Source of the DNA: JAFKKF01 sp038323025
Lineage (GTDB): Bacteria; Pseudomonadota; Alphaproteobacteria; Rhizobiales; Kaistiaceae
Assembly (NCBI GenBank): GCA_038323025.1
Contig: JBBQGL010000011.1
Coordinates: forward strand, 1-37,329
DNA length: 37,329 bases
Direction of reading: 5' to 3'
Of this stretch, positions 15,488 through 23,882 are shown piece by piece. The stretch's first letter is position 1. Each line of letters opens with the position of its first letter. The position numbers were made by a program, and so were the translations under genes. The notes beneath the pieces are model-generated. The model searched no databases. It saw only the letters and a program-made list of their open reading frames with translations, and was not told the DNA's origin.

Positions 15488-17041
15488 TTGAGCTTGACGG
15501 CAGGAGTCGGGGAGTCGCGTACGCTCGCTGCCGTGCCGCCGATCCTCGAAATGCGGGATATCGCGAAACGCTTCGGCGCCACCCAGGCGCTCGAGGCTGT
15601 CTCGCTGACGCTTCGTCCCGGCGAAGTCCACGCCCTTCTCGGGGAGAACGGCGCCGGCAAGTCGACGCTGATCAAGATCATGACTGGCGTGTACCAGCCG
15701 GATCGCGGCGAGATTCTGCTGGCCGGCAAGCCGATCACGATCGGCAGCGCGGCCGAGGCGCAGCGGCACGGGATCGCTGCCATCTACCAGGAGCCGCTGC
15801 TCTTTCCCGACCTCAACGTGGCCGAGAACATATTCATCAGCCACCAGGGGCGCGGCGCCGTCACCAATTGGCGCAGGATGTTCCGCGAGGCGGAGGAGAT
15901 TCTCGCGGCGCTCGGCGTCTCGCTCGACGTGCGCAGCCCGGCGCGCGGCCTGACGCTTGCCGCCCAGCAGTCGGTCGAGATCGCCAAGGCAATTTCGCTG
16001 AATGTGCGCGTGCTCATCATGGACGAGCCGACGGCGTCGCTTTCCGCCCATGAGGTCGCGCAGCTGTTCAAGCTGGTGCGCGATCTGCGCGACAAGGGTG
16101 TTGCCATCCTTTTCGTCAGCCACCGCATGGAAGAGGTCTTCGAGATAGCCGATACGGTGACCGTGTTCCGCGACGGCCGCCTGATTTCGACGCGGCCGCG
16201 CGCCGAGGTGACCCCGCAGATCGCCATCGCGGACATGGTCGGCCGCGAGGTCGGCCTCCTGAAGCCGCGGCCTCCGGTGGCCGCCGGCGACCTTCTCCTC
16301 TCCGTCCGCGATCTCTGCCGGGAACGCGTTTTCCAGAACGTCAGCTTCGATCTCCGTCGCGGCGAAGTGCTTGGTTTTGCGGGCCTTATTGGCGCCGGCC
16401 GTACCGACATCGGGCTGGCGCTGTTCGGCATCGAACCGGCGACGTCGGGGACGATCGTCCTCAACGGCCAGAACCTCGCCATTCACTCGCCGCGACAGGC
16501 AATGGCGAACGGTATCGCCTACCTTTCCGAGGACCGGCGCCAGCTCGGCCTGTCCCTGCCGATGTCGGTGGCGGCGAACATTTCCCTGCCCGTGCTGTCG
16601 CGCTTCCTCAATCGCCTCGGCCTCATCCGTACGTCGCAGGAGAACGAGACCGCCGAGGGCTATCGCCGCCGGCTGGCGATCCGCACGCCATCCGTCGACC
16701 TGCCGGTCGCCAAATTGTCCGGCGGCAACCAGCAGAAGGTGATGCTGAGCAAGTGGCTGAACACCCACCCGTCGCTCCTCATTCTCGATGAACCGACGCG
16801 CGGCATCGACGTCGGCGCCAAGGCCGAAGTGCATGCCATGATCGGCGAGCTTGCCGCCGAGGGCATCGGCATCATGATGATCTCGTCGGACATGCCCGAG
16901 GTCCTGGCGATGAGCGATCGCATCCTGGTTATGCGCGAAGGCCGGCAGATGGCGATCTTCAGCCGCGAGGAGGTCACGCAGGAGAAGATCATGACCGCCG
17001 CCATGGGGCAGGCGCTCGTTCACGAAGGAGTGCCGGCGTGA
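15488..17041 (+). CDS. Sugar ABC transporter ATPase, duplicated NBD (RhaT/LsrA type)
   Basis: A double-NBD carbohydrate-importer ATPase. The first half has Walker A GENGAGKS, signature region LTLAAQQSVEIA and Walker B VLIMDEPTASLS. The second half has the degenerate Walker A GLIGAGRTDI, signature LSGGNQQKVMLS and Walker B LLILDEPTRGIDVGAK, both fully canonical for the group. The start is uncertain. TTG at 15488 has GGGAGG 9 bases upstream and gives 517 residues; GTG at 15533 gives 502 residues and matches the usual N-terminus (PPILEMRDIAKRF) but has no well-placed ribosome site. It is the first gene of the second importer operon, and its stop overlaps the next GTG start by 3 bases. Confidence 0.9.
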   Translation: MSLTAGVGESRTLAAVPPILEMRDIAKRFGATQALEAVSLTLRPGEVHALLGENGAGKSTLIKIMTGVYQPDRGEILLAGKPITIGSAAEAQRHGIAAIYQEPLLFPDLNVAENIFISHQGRGAVTNWRRMFREAEEILAALGVSLDVRSPARGLTLAAQQSVEIAKAISLNVRVLIMDEPTASLSAHEVAQLFKLVRDLRDKGVAILFVSHRMEEVFEIADTVTVFRDGRLISTRPRAEVTPQIAIADMVGREVGLLKPRPPVAAGDLLLSVRDLCRERVFQNVSFDLRRGEVLGFAGLIGAGRTDIGLALFGIEPATSGTIVLNGQNLAIHSPRQAMANGIAYLSEDRRQLGLSLPMSVAANISLPVLSRFLNRLGLIRTSQENETAEGYRRRLAIRTPSVDLPVAKLSGGNQQKVMLSKWLNTHPSLLILDEPTRGIDVGAKAEVHAMIGELAAEGIGIMMISSDMPEVLAMSDRILVMREGRQMAIFSREEVTQEKIMTAAMGQALVHEGVPA

Positions 17042-18099
17042 ACTGGCTCCAGCGCCGCGTCCGCCCGGAACAGATCCGGGAACTGAGCCTGCTCCTGCTC
17101 ATCGTCGTCGCGGTCATCATCTTCGGATCGCTGATCGACGGGTATTACACGTCGCGGACCTTCAACCGCATCGCCTCCAGCGTCGCGATCATCACGGTTG
17201 TGGCCGCCGGCCAGACCCTCGTGGTGCTCACCCGCAACATCGACCTGTCGGTAGGCTCGATCGTCGGCTGCACGGCCTATTTCACCGGGTCGCTGATCGC
17301 GGCCAACAACGGCCTGCCGCCGATCCTCGCCGCGCTCGTCGCAATCGCGCTCGGCACCCTGATGGGCTCGATCAACGGCGTCCTCGTGGCCTGGGGCCGC
17401 GTACCCTCGATCATCGTCACCCTCGGGTCGCTCGCGATCTATCGCGGCATTCTGATCGAGTATTCCGGGGCCAAGACGGTGACCACCGACAGCCTGCCGG
17501 CCTGGCTGGTCGACCTGCCGCAGAACGCCCTCTTCACGATCGGCGGGCTGGAATTCAGAACGATGGTGGTCCTGGCCATCGTAGTCGTTATCATTTTCCA
17601 GCTGGCGACCAGCCTGCTCAGCTTCTTCCGGCGCTTCTACGCCATCGGGTCCAACCCGGAGGCCGCGTCGCTGATCGGACTGCCGGCGCAGCGAATGATC
17701 TTCACCAGCTTTGTCCTCTCCGGCGCCCTGTCCGGGCTCGCCGGTTTCCTGTTCCTGGCGCGCTTCGGCAACATCACGGTGGAGGCGGGACGCGGGCTTG
17801 AACTGCAGGTCGTCGCCGCGGTGGTCGTCGGCGGGGTCAACATCTTCGGCGGCTCCGGCACAATCTTCGGAGCCATGCTCGGCGGCGTCATGATCGGCAC
17901 CCTCGAACAGAGCCTCTTCCGCCTTGGCATCAGCGAATTCTGGCGGGACGCGATCCTCGGGCTGCTGATCCTCCTCGCTGTCGCCAGCGACGCCGTCATC
18001 CTCAACCGGTTGCGGGCCCTGTGGGCGCGCAGCGACCTGAAGCTCATCGACAAGACAGCAGCGCTGCCCGGCGCCGCCAGCGGAACCTCGTCCCGATGA
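17038..18099 (+). CDS. Sugar ABC transporter permease 1 (RhaP/LsrC-like)
   Basis: A 353-residue polytopic membrane protein of the RbsC/BPD_transp_2 family, with VVAAGQTLVVLTRNIDLSVG, GSINGVLVAWGRVPSIIVTL and VVAAVVVGGVNIFGGSGTIF. It starts at GTG overlapping the ATPase stop, and its own stop overlaps the next permease start (ATGA). Two permease genes side by side imply a heterodimeric channel, as in the rhamnose (RhaTPQS) and AI-2 (LsrACDB) importers, unlike the single-permease importer at 1196-4935. Confidence 0.94.
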   Translation: MNWLQRRVRPEQIRELSLLLLIVVAVIIFGSLIDGYYTSRTFNRIASSVAIITVVAAGQTLVVLTRNIDLSVGSIVGCTAYFTGSLIAANNGLPPILAALVAIALGTLMGSINGVLVAWGRVPSIIVTLGSLAIYRGILIEYSGAKTVTTDSLPAWLVDLPQNALFTIGGLEFRTMVVLAIVVVIIFQLATSLLSFFRRFYAIGSNPEAASLIGLPAQRMIFTSFVLSGALSGLAGFLFLARFGNITVEAGRGLELQVVAAVVVGGVNIFGGSGTIFGAMLGGVMIGTLEQSLFRLGISEFWRDAILGLLILLAVASDAVILNRLRALWARSDLKLIDKTAALPGAASGTSSR

Positions 18100-19061
18100 C
18101 CGCCCTTAGCCGCCTGAAAAGCTGGGAGGGGCTGCTGCTCGCGCTGCTCCTCGTGATCCTTTTCTTCAACGTCACCGACTCGCCCTTCTTCCTCGGCGTC
18201 GGCAACATCGTCAACCTGTTCCAGCTGTCGATCGAGAAGATCATCGTCGCCCTGATCATGACGCTGATCATCATCAGCGGCGAGATCGACCTGTCCGTCG
18301 CTTCGGTCATGGGCCTTGCCGCCTGCGTCATGGCGTGGCTGTTCCAGATGGGCACCCCGTTCCCCCTCGCCCTGCTTGCGGCGGTGGCATCGGGAGCGGT
18401 CGCCGGCCTCTTCAACGGCTTCTGGATCGCCTATGTCGGCCTGCCCTCGCTGGCGGTTACGCTCGCCGGACTGATCGGCTATCGCGGCATCGCCCGGATA
18501 CTGGTCGAGGACCGGGCAATCGGCGGCTACCCCGAATGGTTCAATACGCTCGGCCAGCAGCCGACGTTCGGGCCCCTGACGCTCTCGATCGTCATCTTCT
18601 TCGTGCTGCTGATCCTCGTAGTGGTGGTCCTGCACCGCTCGGCGCTCGGGCGGCTCATCTATGTCATCGGCAACAGCCCGAACGCGGCGCGCTACTCCGG
18701 CGTGCGGGTGAAGCGCGTGAAAATGGCCCTGTTCGTAGCCTCGGGCATCATCTCGGCGATCGCCGGCGTCCTCTACGCCGCGCGCCTCGGCTCGGTGCGC
18801 GGAGACATGGCGCAGGGTTTCGAGCTGGATATAATCACCATCGTGCTCCTCGGCGGAGTGAGCATCTTCGGGGGCTCAGGCAATCTGGTGGGGGTTGGAC
18901 TGTCCATTCTGGTCATTCTAAACCTTCGCAACGGAATGGGTCTTGCCAACATCACCGGCAACACTCAAACGAGCGTGATCGGCGCATTGCTGATCGTGTC
19001 CGTACTACTGCCAAACATGGCGCAGCTGATACGAAACAAGTGGAGAGGGAGTGAAACATGA
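18096..19061 (+). CDS. Sugar ABC transporter permease 2 (RhaQ/LsrD-like)
   Basis: A 321-residue polytopic permease of the same family as its neighbour, with LIMTLIIISGEIDLSVASVM, GLFNGFWIAYVGLPSLAVTL and IITIVLLGGVSIFGGSGNLV. ATG at 18096 is preferred because of its 4-base overlap with permease 1; an in-frame upstream start would add about 25 hydrophilic residues. The next gene, the binding protein, starts in the same overlapping way, so all four transporter genes form one coupled unit. Near 18880-19020 the third-position GC falls (for example TCTGGTCATTCTAAACCTTC). Confidence 0.94.
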   Translation: MTALSRLKSWEGLLLALLLVILFFNVTDSPFFLGVGNIVNLFQLSIEKIIVALIMTLIIISGEIDLSVASVMGLAACVMAWLFQMGTPFPLALLAAVASGAVAGLFNGFWIAYVGLPSLAVTLAGLIGYRGIARILVEDRAIGGYPEWFNTLGQQPTFGPLTLSIVIFFVLLILVVVVLHRSALGRLIYVIGNSPNAARYSGVRVKRVKMALFVASGIISAIAGVLYAARLGSVRGDMAQGFELDIITIVLLGGVSIFGGSGNLVGVGLSILVILNLRNGMGLANITGNTQTSVIGALLIVSVLLPNMAQLIRNKWRGSET

Positions 19062-20092
19062 AGAAGTATTTGATGGCCGCAGCGGCGGTTGCCCTGATGG
19101 CGGGCTTCTCGCACGGAGCCTCGGCCGGCGAAGTAACCAAGGGCAAAGCCCTGAACATGGTTCTGCTGCCGAAGTTCCTCGGCATCCTGCCCTTCGACCA
19201 GGCCCACCAGGGCGCCCTCGAAGCGGAGAAGGAACTGGGCAACACCAAGCCGCTGCAGTTCCTCGGCCCGACGCCTGAGAACAGCGTCGCCGGCCAGATC
19301 GAAATCGTGACCAACGCCGCTACCCAGGGCGTCAACGCGATCATGATTTCCAACAACTCCGGCGACCAGATCGTCCCGTCCGCCAAGGCCGCCCACGACA
19401 AGGGCATCAAGGTCGTGACGTGGGATTCGCCGATTCCGTCGGCGGAAGGCGAGGACGTGTTCGTCGCCCAGGTGGACTTCAACCAGACCGGCCAGGTGAT
19501 GGCCGACATGGCAATGAAAATCCTGCCCAACGGCGGCAAGTTCGCCATCCTGTCGGCCTCGCCCGATGCCGCCAACCAGAATGCCTGGATCAAGGCCTTC
19601 GAGGCGGTGATCAAGGATCCGAAGTACGCCAAGCTCCAGCAGGTCGATCTCGTTTACGGCAACGACCAGTCGGAGCTCAGCTACAATCAGGCTCTCGCGC
19701 TCGTCGACAAGCATCCCGACCTGCAGCTGATCATGGCGCCGACCTCGGTCGGCATCGTGGCCGCCGCCAAGGCGATGCAGGACGAGAAGCTGTGTGACAA
19801 GGTCAAGGTCAGCGGCCTCGGTGTTCCCGCCGAGATGCTCTCCTACACGATGAACGGCTGCGCGCCGAACTTCGCGCTGTGGAGCTTCGTCGACCTCGGC
19901 TACCTCGCCTACTACACCGCCTACGCACTGGCGACCGACGCGGTGAAGGCCGAGGACGGCGCCAAGTTCACCGCCGGCCGTCTCGGCGAATACACCATCA
20001 CCAAGGATCCGACCCGCGAAAAGGGTCTCCGCATCCTGATGGGGCCGTTCTCGATCTACGACAAGACCAACGTCGAAGCGGCGTCCAAGTAG
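19058..20092 (+). CDS. Periplasmic sugar-binding protein (RhaS/LsrB-like)
   Basis: A 344-residue protein with a Sec signal peptide (MKKYLMAAAA, cleavage near ASA|GE at residue 23). It has the form of the rhamnose/AI-2 binding-protein group: PKFLGILPFDQ, GPTPENSVAGQIEIV, VVTWDSPI, SPDAANQNAW, YGNDQSELSY and MAPTSVGIVAAAKA. Compared from memory with LsrB, the AI-2 contacts Lys (K39), Asp (D123) and Gln (Q174) are retained, but the paired Asp is Asn (N173) and the later Ala is Ser. AI-2 itself is therefore unlikely; a deoxy-sugar or related ligand is more probable. A strong hairpin follows the stop. Confidence 0.94.
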   Translation: MKKYLMAAAAVALMAGFSHGASAGEVTKGKALNMVLLPKFLGILPFDQAHQGALEAEKELGNTKPLQFLGPTPENSVAGQIEIVTNAATQGVNAIMISNNSGDQIVPSAKAAHDKGIKVVTWDSPIPSAEGEDVFVAQVDFNQTGQVMADMAMKILPNGGKFAILSASPDAANQNAWIKAFEAVIKDPKYAKLQQVDLVYGNDQSELSYNQALALVDKHPDLQLIMAPTSVGIVAAAKAMQDEKLCDKVKVSGLGVPAEMLSYTMNGCAPNFALWSFVDLGYLAYYTAYALATDAVKAEDGAKFTAGRLGEYTITKDPTREKGLRILMGPFSIYDKTNVEAASK

Positions 20093-20110
20093 CCTCCGCC
20101 TGAAACAAAT

Positions 20111-20142
20111 CCGGCCGGCGCGCCTCCCGGCGTGCCGGCCGG
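20111..20142 (+). terminator. Large GC hairpin after the second binding-protein gene
   Basis: A 12-bp stem (CCGGCCGGCGCG with CGTGCCGGCCGG, one G-U pair) with an 8-base loop starts 18 bases after the stop. There is no clear T run, so it is more likely a 3'-end protector or partial terminator than a full stop. A hairpin lies in the same position after the first importer's binding-protein gene (3788-3811). Confidence 0.65.
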
Positions 20143-20167
20143 TCTGTCTCTGGCCCGGACCAGCGAG

Positions 20168-21256
20168 ATGGCGATGCAGCTCTTTCCGGTGCGCTCCGAC
20201 CGGACTTCCCTCTCGGTCACCGATGTCGGCGGCCAGCTCTCCGACGTAACCTTCACGCTTGCCGACGGGCGCCAGGTCCGCCCTATGCATGTCGCTCCCT
20301 GGGCCAATGAGCCCCTCGCCGAAGAATTGCCGCCGATCTTGCGCGTGCTCCGCGGCGACTTCTTTTGCGCTCCGTTCGGATCGAGCGACGTCATCCCGGG
20401 TGAGACGCGCGTGCACGGCCTGCCCGCCAGCGGCAACTGGCGAGTGACAAACTCAAGCGCGAACAAACTCGACGCGCTCCTCGACGGCAAGGTTCTCGGA
20501 GCCACGGTTGCCAAGCATGTTGAGGTCCGGCCCGGCGAGACTGTCGTCTATCAGCGCCACACGCTGACCGGCGGCAGCGGCCGCGTACCCTACGGCCACC
20601 ATGCCATGCTGCATGCCGACGGCCCGCTGGCGCTGGCATTTTCAAAGCGGATCGTTGCGCTGACGCCGCCGGAGCCGGTGGAGACGCCGCCGGATGGCTA
20701 CCCGCTCCTCACCGAGAACCAGGTCATCGAGGATCTGCACAGGGCCGCGCGACCCGGAGGCGGGACGGTCGACCTGACCACGTTCCCGAGCCCGGACGGT
20801 TTTGAGGCGCTATGGATGGTGCTGTCGGACCAGGGCTCCTCGTTCGCGTGGACGGCGGCAACCGCGCTGAACGAAGGCTGGGTCTGGTTCGGGCTGAAGA
20901 ACCCGCGCCTGCTGCCGCAGACGCTGGTCTGGTTCAGCAATGGCGGCCGGCTCTATTCGCCCTGGAACGGGCGGCACCGGCATTGCGTCGGCCTTGAGGA
21001 GATCTGCGGCTACTTTCATATCGGCCATGCCACCTCGGTCGCCGATAATCCGGTCGCCGCGCGCGGCAGCCGGACGGCAGTAGACCTAGACCCCGACAAA
21101 CCCTTCACCGTCTCCTACATTTTCGGCATGGCCGCGGCGCCCGCCGGCTTCGGCGCGGTCGCGGACATTCAGCCGGCATCCGGCGGGATTAAGCTCATCG
21201 ATGGGCAAGGCCGCGAAGCCTTCGCGGCCTGCGACCCGGCATACCTCGCCGGCTGA
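20168..21256 (+). CDS. Conserved-looking protein, possibly galactose-mutarotase-like fold (unrecognised)
   Basis: A 362-residue cytosolic protein with many beta-strand-like stretches. It is not assigned with confidence to a family. ETRVHGLPASGNWRV, then YQRHTLTGGSGRVPYGHHAM and NGRHRHCVGLEEICGYFHIG resemble aldose-1-epimerase-like sugar-binding proteins, in which His and Glu residues hold the sugar. An in-frame GTG at 20132 lies inside the hairpin after the binding-protein gene, so ATG at 20168 (or 20174) is more likely. It follows the RhaTPQS-like importer in the place where rhamnose operons carry a mutarotase (RhaU), but RhaU is about 100 residues and a different fold. A role in converting or sensing the imported sugar is inference. 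Confidence 0.7.
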   Translation: MAMQLFPVRSDRTSLSVTDVGGQLSDVTFTLADGRQVRPMHVAPWANEPLAEELPPILRVLRGDFFCAPFGSSDVIPGETRVHGLPASGNWRVTNSSANKLDALLDGKVLGATVAKHVEVRPGETVVYQRHTLTGGSGRVPYGHHAMLHADGPLALAFSKRIVALTPPEPVETPPDGYPLLTENQVIEDLHRAARPGGGTVDLTTFPSPDGFEALWMVLSDQGSSFAWTAATALNEGWVWFGLKNPRLLPQTLVWFSNGGRLYSPWNGRHRHCVGLEEICGYFHIGHATSVADNPVAARGSRTAVDLDPDKPFTVSYIFGMAAAPAGFGAVADIQPASGGIKLIDGQGREAFAACDPAYLAG

Positions 21257-21268
21257 CCGCGCCGGCCC

Positions 21269-22804
21269 TCAGGCGACCTGCGCCTGCTGGCCGAGCGCCG
21301 CCGACACGAACCCCGCCGCCTTCTCGCCCACCACCACCGCGGTCAGGTTGGTGTTGTGCATGACGTTGTCGGGATAGATGCCGGTGTCGGCGACGCGGAG
21401 ATTGTCAAAGCCGTGGACGCGCAAATCGGCGCCGACCACCGCCTCGCGATCGCTGGCCGGCCCCATCCTGGTGGTGCCGGCCTGATGGTGGGCGGCGCCC
21501 ACGCCCCCCGCCAGCGCCTCGGCGATCGGCCGATCGATCCTGTCGATGAATTCGGCGCCGAGACGGCGGAAGGCGTTCGTCGCCAGCATTTCGGCGAAGA
21601 ACGTGCGCGCGGCGGCAAAATTCTTCCGGTCGCGCTCGACCGTGTTGTAGCGGTGGTCGATGAGCGGCGCGTGGCGAGGATCGCGGCTCCGGATGATCAC
21701 CTCGCCGCGCGCATCCTGCCGCGTCAGGTACGTCCAGAAGCCGGCGATCCCCTCCTCCTCGTCCACCGGGAACGGGTGGGTCTGCCAGACCGGCTCGCCG
21801 GCCGCATCGGCCGGACTGCGAACGTCGGCGACGAACGAGCGACCAGTGGTCACGCCGACCCCCCTGCCCTTGAACAGCATCCCGAAGCCGGGATGATCGA
21901 GGAGGTTGCGACCGACCGCGAGATCCGCCGCGACCTTGATGCCGAGCGGCTCCAGCCACGCCGCCGGCCCGATGCCCGAGCGCTGCAGGATCGCCGGGCT
22001 GTTGTAGACCCCAGCGCTGAGCACGATCTGGTCGGCCGCAGCCGTCTTCTCGATGCCGGCGGCGTCGAGATAGACGACGCTTTCCGCCTTTCCCTTCGAA
22101 AGGATGACCCGGTCGACAACCGAGTTGGCCCGGATTGTGAGGTTCGGCCGGCGGCGCGCTTCGCGGATATAGGTAACCAGCGTGCCGAGACGCACTTCCT
22201 TGTAGCGGTTGTGCGGCATCGCGCCGACGACGCCGGCGTGGGCATCGAGCGCGTTGAGGTCGGGAGCCTCGCGGATGCCGAGCTCGACACAGGCCTCGTA
22301 CATCATTCGATTGACCGGGGCCCAGCTCTCCGGCTTGTAACGCTGGATGACCAGCGGCCCCTTGTTGCCGTGGATCGGCTGGTCGCCGAAGTCTACGTCG
22401 GTCTCGATCTTGACGAAGAGCGGCAGCAGATCCTTCCAGGCCCAGCCGGGATTGCCCATCGCCGCCCAGCGGTCGTAGTCGAACGGCGCGCCGCGAGCGG
22501 CGATGGTGGCGTTGACCATCGACGTGCCGCCCATCAGGCGCCCGCGCGGCAGCCGGACGGTGCGCCCGCCGAGCGTGCCCGAGCGGTCGGTGTTGACAAG
22601 ATCCCAGTCGAATTCGGGGAGGCCCGCGGTCTTCCAGCTATGCTCGCCGCTGACGGTGAAGAGCGGCGGCACCGCCTCCTCGTTCGGAAAATCGGGACCG
22701 GCCTCGAGCAGGAGAACCCTGCAATCGGGGTTCTCGGTCAGGCGCGCCGCGATTACCCCGCCGCTCGAGCCCGCACCCACAACAATGACGTCAAACCGTT
22801 CCAT
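21269..22804 (-). CDS. GMC-family FAD-dependent oxidoreductase (choline dehydrogenase-like)
   Basis: A 511-residue flavoprotein. The FAD-binding motif GAGSSGGVIAARL lies at residues 10-22, with the ribose-binding Glu in LLLEAGPDF. The GMC signature 1 region (RGRLMGGTSMVNATI) and the C-terminal domain with AAHHQAGTTRMG and the HxxN block MHNTNLTAVVVG are present, so the catalytic His/Asn pair is likely intact. GMC enzymes oxidise alcohols and sugars with FAD. There is no Tat or Sec signal, so it is probably cytosolic. It lies 74 bases downstream of the SDR and is convergent with the mutarotase-like gene. The substrate is unknown; glycoside or polyol oxidation is possible. Confidence 0.93.
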   Translation of the reverse strand: MERFDVIVVGAGSSGGVIAARLTENPDCRVLLLEAGPDFPNEEAVPPLFTVSGEHSWKTAGLPEFDWDLVNTDRSGTLGGRTVRLPRGRLMGGTSMVNATIAARGAPFDYDRWAAMGNPGWAWKDLLPLFVKIETDVDFGDQPIHGNKGPLVIQRYKPESWAPVNRMMYEACVELGIREAPDLNALDAHAGVVGAMPHNRYKEVRLGTLVTYIREARRRPNLTIRANSVVDRVILSKGKAESVVYLDAAGIEKTAAADQIVLSAGVYNSPAILQRSGIGPAAWLEPLGIKVAADLAVGRNLLDHPGFGMLFKGRGVGVTTGRSFVADVRSPADAAGEPVWQTHPFPVDEEEGIAGFWTYLTRQDARGEVIIRSRDPRHAPLIDHRYNTVERDRKNFAAARTFFAEMLATNAFRRLGAEFIDRIDRPIAEALAGGVGAAHHQAGTTRMGPASDREAVVGADLRVHGFDNLRVADTGIYPDNVMHNTNLTAVVVGEKAAGFVSAALGQQAQVA

Positions 22805-22878
22805 TCCAAGCCCCCCCTGAAACCGCCTTGCCGCCCGGCTTTGACGAGCGCTGGCGCTTGTTCTTTTTGCCTTTGCCT

Positions 22879-23625
22879 TCAGCGACCGCCGGTAACGTCA
22901 AGGATCGCGCCGGTGACGTAGGACGACTCGTCGGCGAGCATCCACACGATCGCCTCGGCGACTTCATGGGGCTCGCCCGGCCGCCCGAGGGGCGTGGTCG
23001 CGCCGATCTTGAACGGGCGGTCCGGCTCGCCGCCGCTGGCATGGATGTCGGTGAGGATCACGCCCGGGCGGACCGCGACCACGCGGATGCCTTCCGGTCC
23101 GACCTCCTTCGACAGGCCGAGTGTCATCGTCTCGACGCCGCCCTTGGCGGAGGCATAATCGACATAGATGTTCGGGGCGCCGGCCTTGACCGCCGCCGAC
23201 GAAATGTTGACGAGCACGCCGCCGCGCCCGCCGCGGCTCTTCGCCATGCGCCGGACGCTTTCGCGGGCGACGAGAAGGGCGCCGGTGAGGTTGATGTCGA
23301 CGATCCGGCGAATGCGCGCGCTGTCCATGTCGGCAAGTGCCGCCGTCGAGCCGATGATACCGGCATTGTTCACGACGCCGTCGATCGGCCCGAAGGCAGC
23401 GATAGCCTTGTCGAAAAGGGCGACGATGTCGCCCTCGACGGCGTAATCGCACTTCACCGCGATCGCCTTGCCGCCCGCCGCCTTGACCGCGGCCACGGTT
23501 TCGCCCGCGGCCTTTTCATTGCCGATGTAGCTCAGCGCAACCGACCAGCCGCGCTTGCCTGCGAGCCTGGCTGCCGCCGCTCCGATGCCCCGGCTGCCGC
23601 CGGTAATCACGATGGTTTTGGTCAT
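22879..23625 (-). CDS. SDR-family oxidoreductase (fourth SDR of the island)
   Basis: A 248-residue classical SDR with TGGSRGIG right after the start, NNAG (VVNNAGIIGS), Ser in ISSAAVKAG, Tyr/Lys in YASAKGGV and the C-terminal YVTGAILDVTGGR. Arg in GGSRGIG and Asn in YIGNEKAA suggest NADP use. An in-frame upstream start exists, but ATG at 23625 puts the Rossmann motif at the normal place. Glucose- and 3-oxoacyl-type SDRs share this layout. It is the first gene of an SDR-GMC pair. Whether the pair belongs to the catabolic regulon is unclear, since no operator-like site was seen upstream. Confidence 0.92.
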   Translation of the reverse strand: MTKTIVITGGSRGIGAAAARLAGKRGWSVALSYIGNEKAAGETVAAVKAAGGKAIAVKCDYAVEGDIVALFDKAIAAFGPIDGVVNNAGIIGSTAALADMDSARIRRIVDINLTGALLVARESVRRMAKSRGGRGGVLVNISSAAVKAGAPNIYVDYASAKGGVETMTLGLSKEVGPEGIRVVAVRPGVILTDIHASGGEPDRPFKIGATTPLGRPGEPHEVAEAIVWMLADESSYVTGAILDVTGGR

Positions 23626-23882
23626 GAGATCCGCTTGAAAGGGAGGAAGAGTCCGATGCCCGTCACCTTTCGGCGATAACAGGCCGCGCCAAGTGTGCAC
23701 CGATTATCGCTTTTTTTGCCAGAGGCCGACGCAACGGACAATTCAACCATGCGTTGACTGGTCCACCCCCTAAAACGGGTCTATCAAGGGTGTGGGACTG
23801 GGAACTTTGTGCGATTGAGTAACGTTGAGGGTGGTTATAGCGCGCTGCCGGGCGAGCCGGCGACCTCAGAAAGGAAACTTGC

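Noticed and set aside
15374..17023. A 549-codon minus-strand frame
   Set aside because: Antisense to the second importer ATPase, whose Walker and signature motifs are all intact.
20132..20167. Upstream GTG start for the mutarotase-like gene
   Set aside because: The codon lies inside the stem of the hairpin at 20111-20142 and would be hidden in the mRNA.
23754..23787. TTGACT followed by CTATCAA as a promoter for the small exported protein
   Set aside because: Spacing and -10 sequence do not fit; a promoter must exist but cannot be fixed here.
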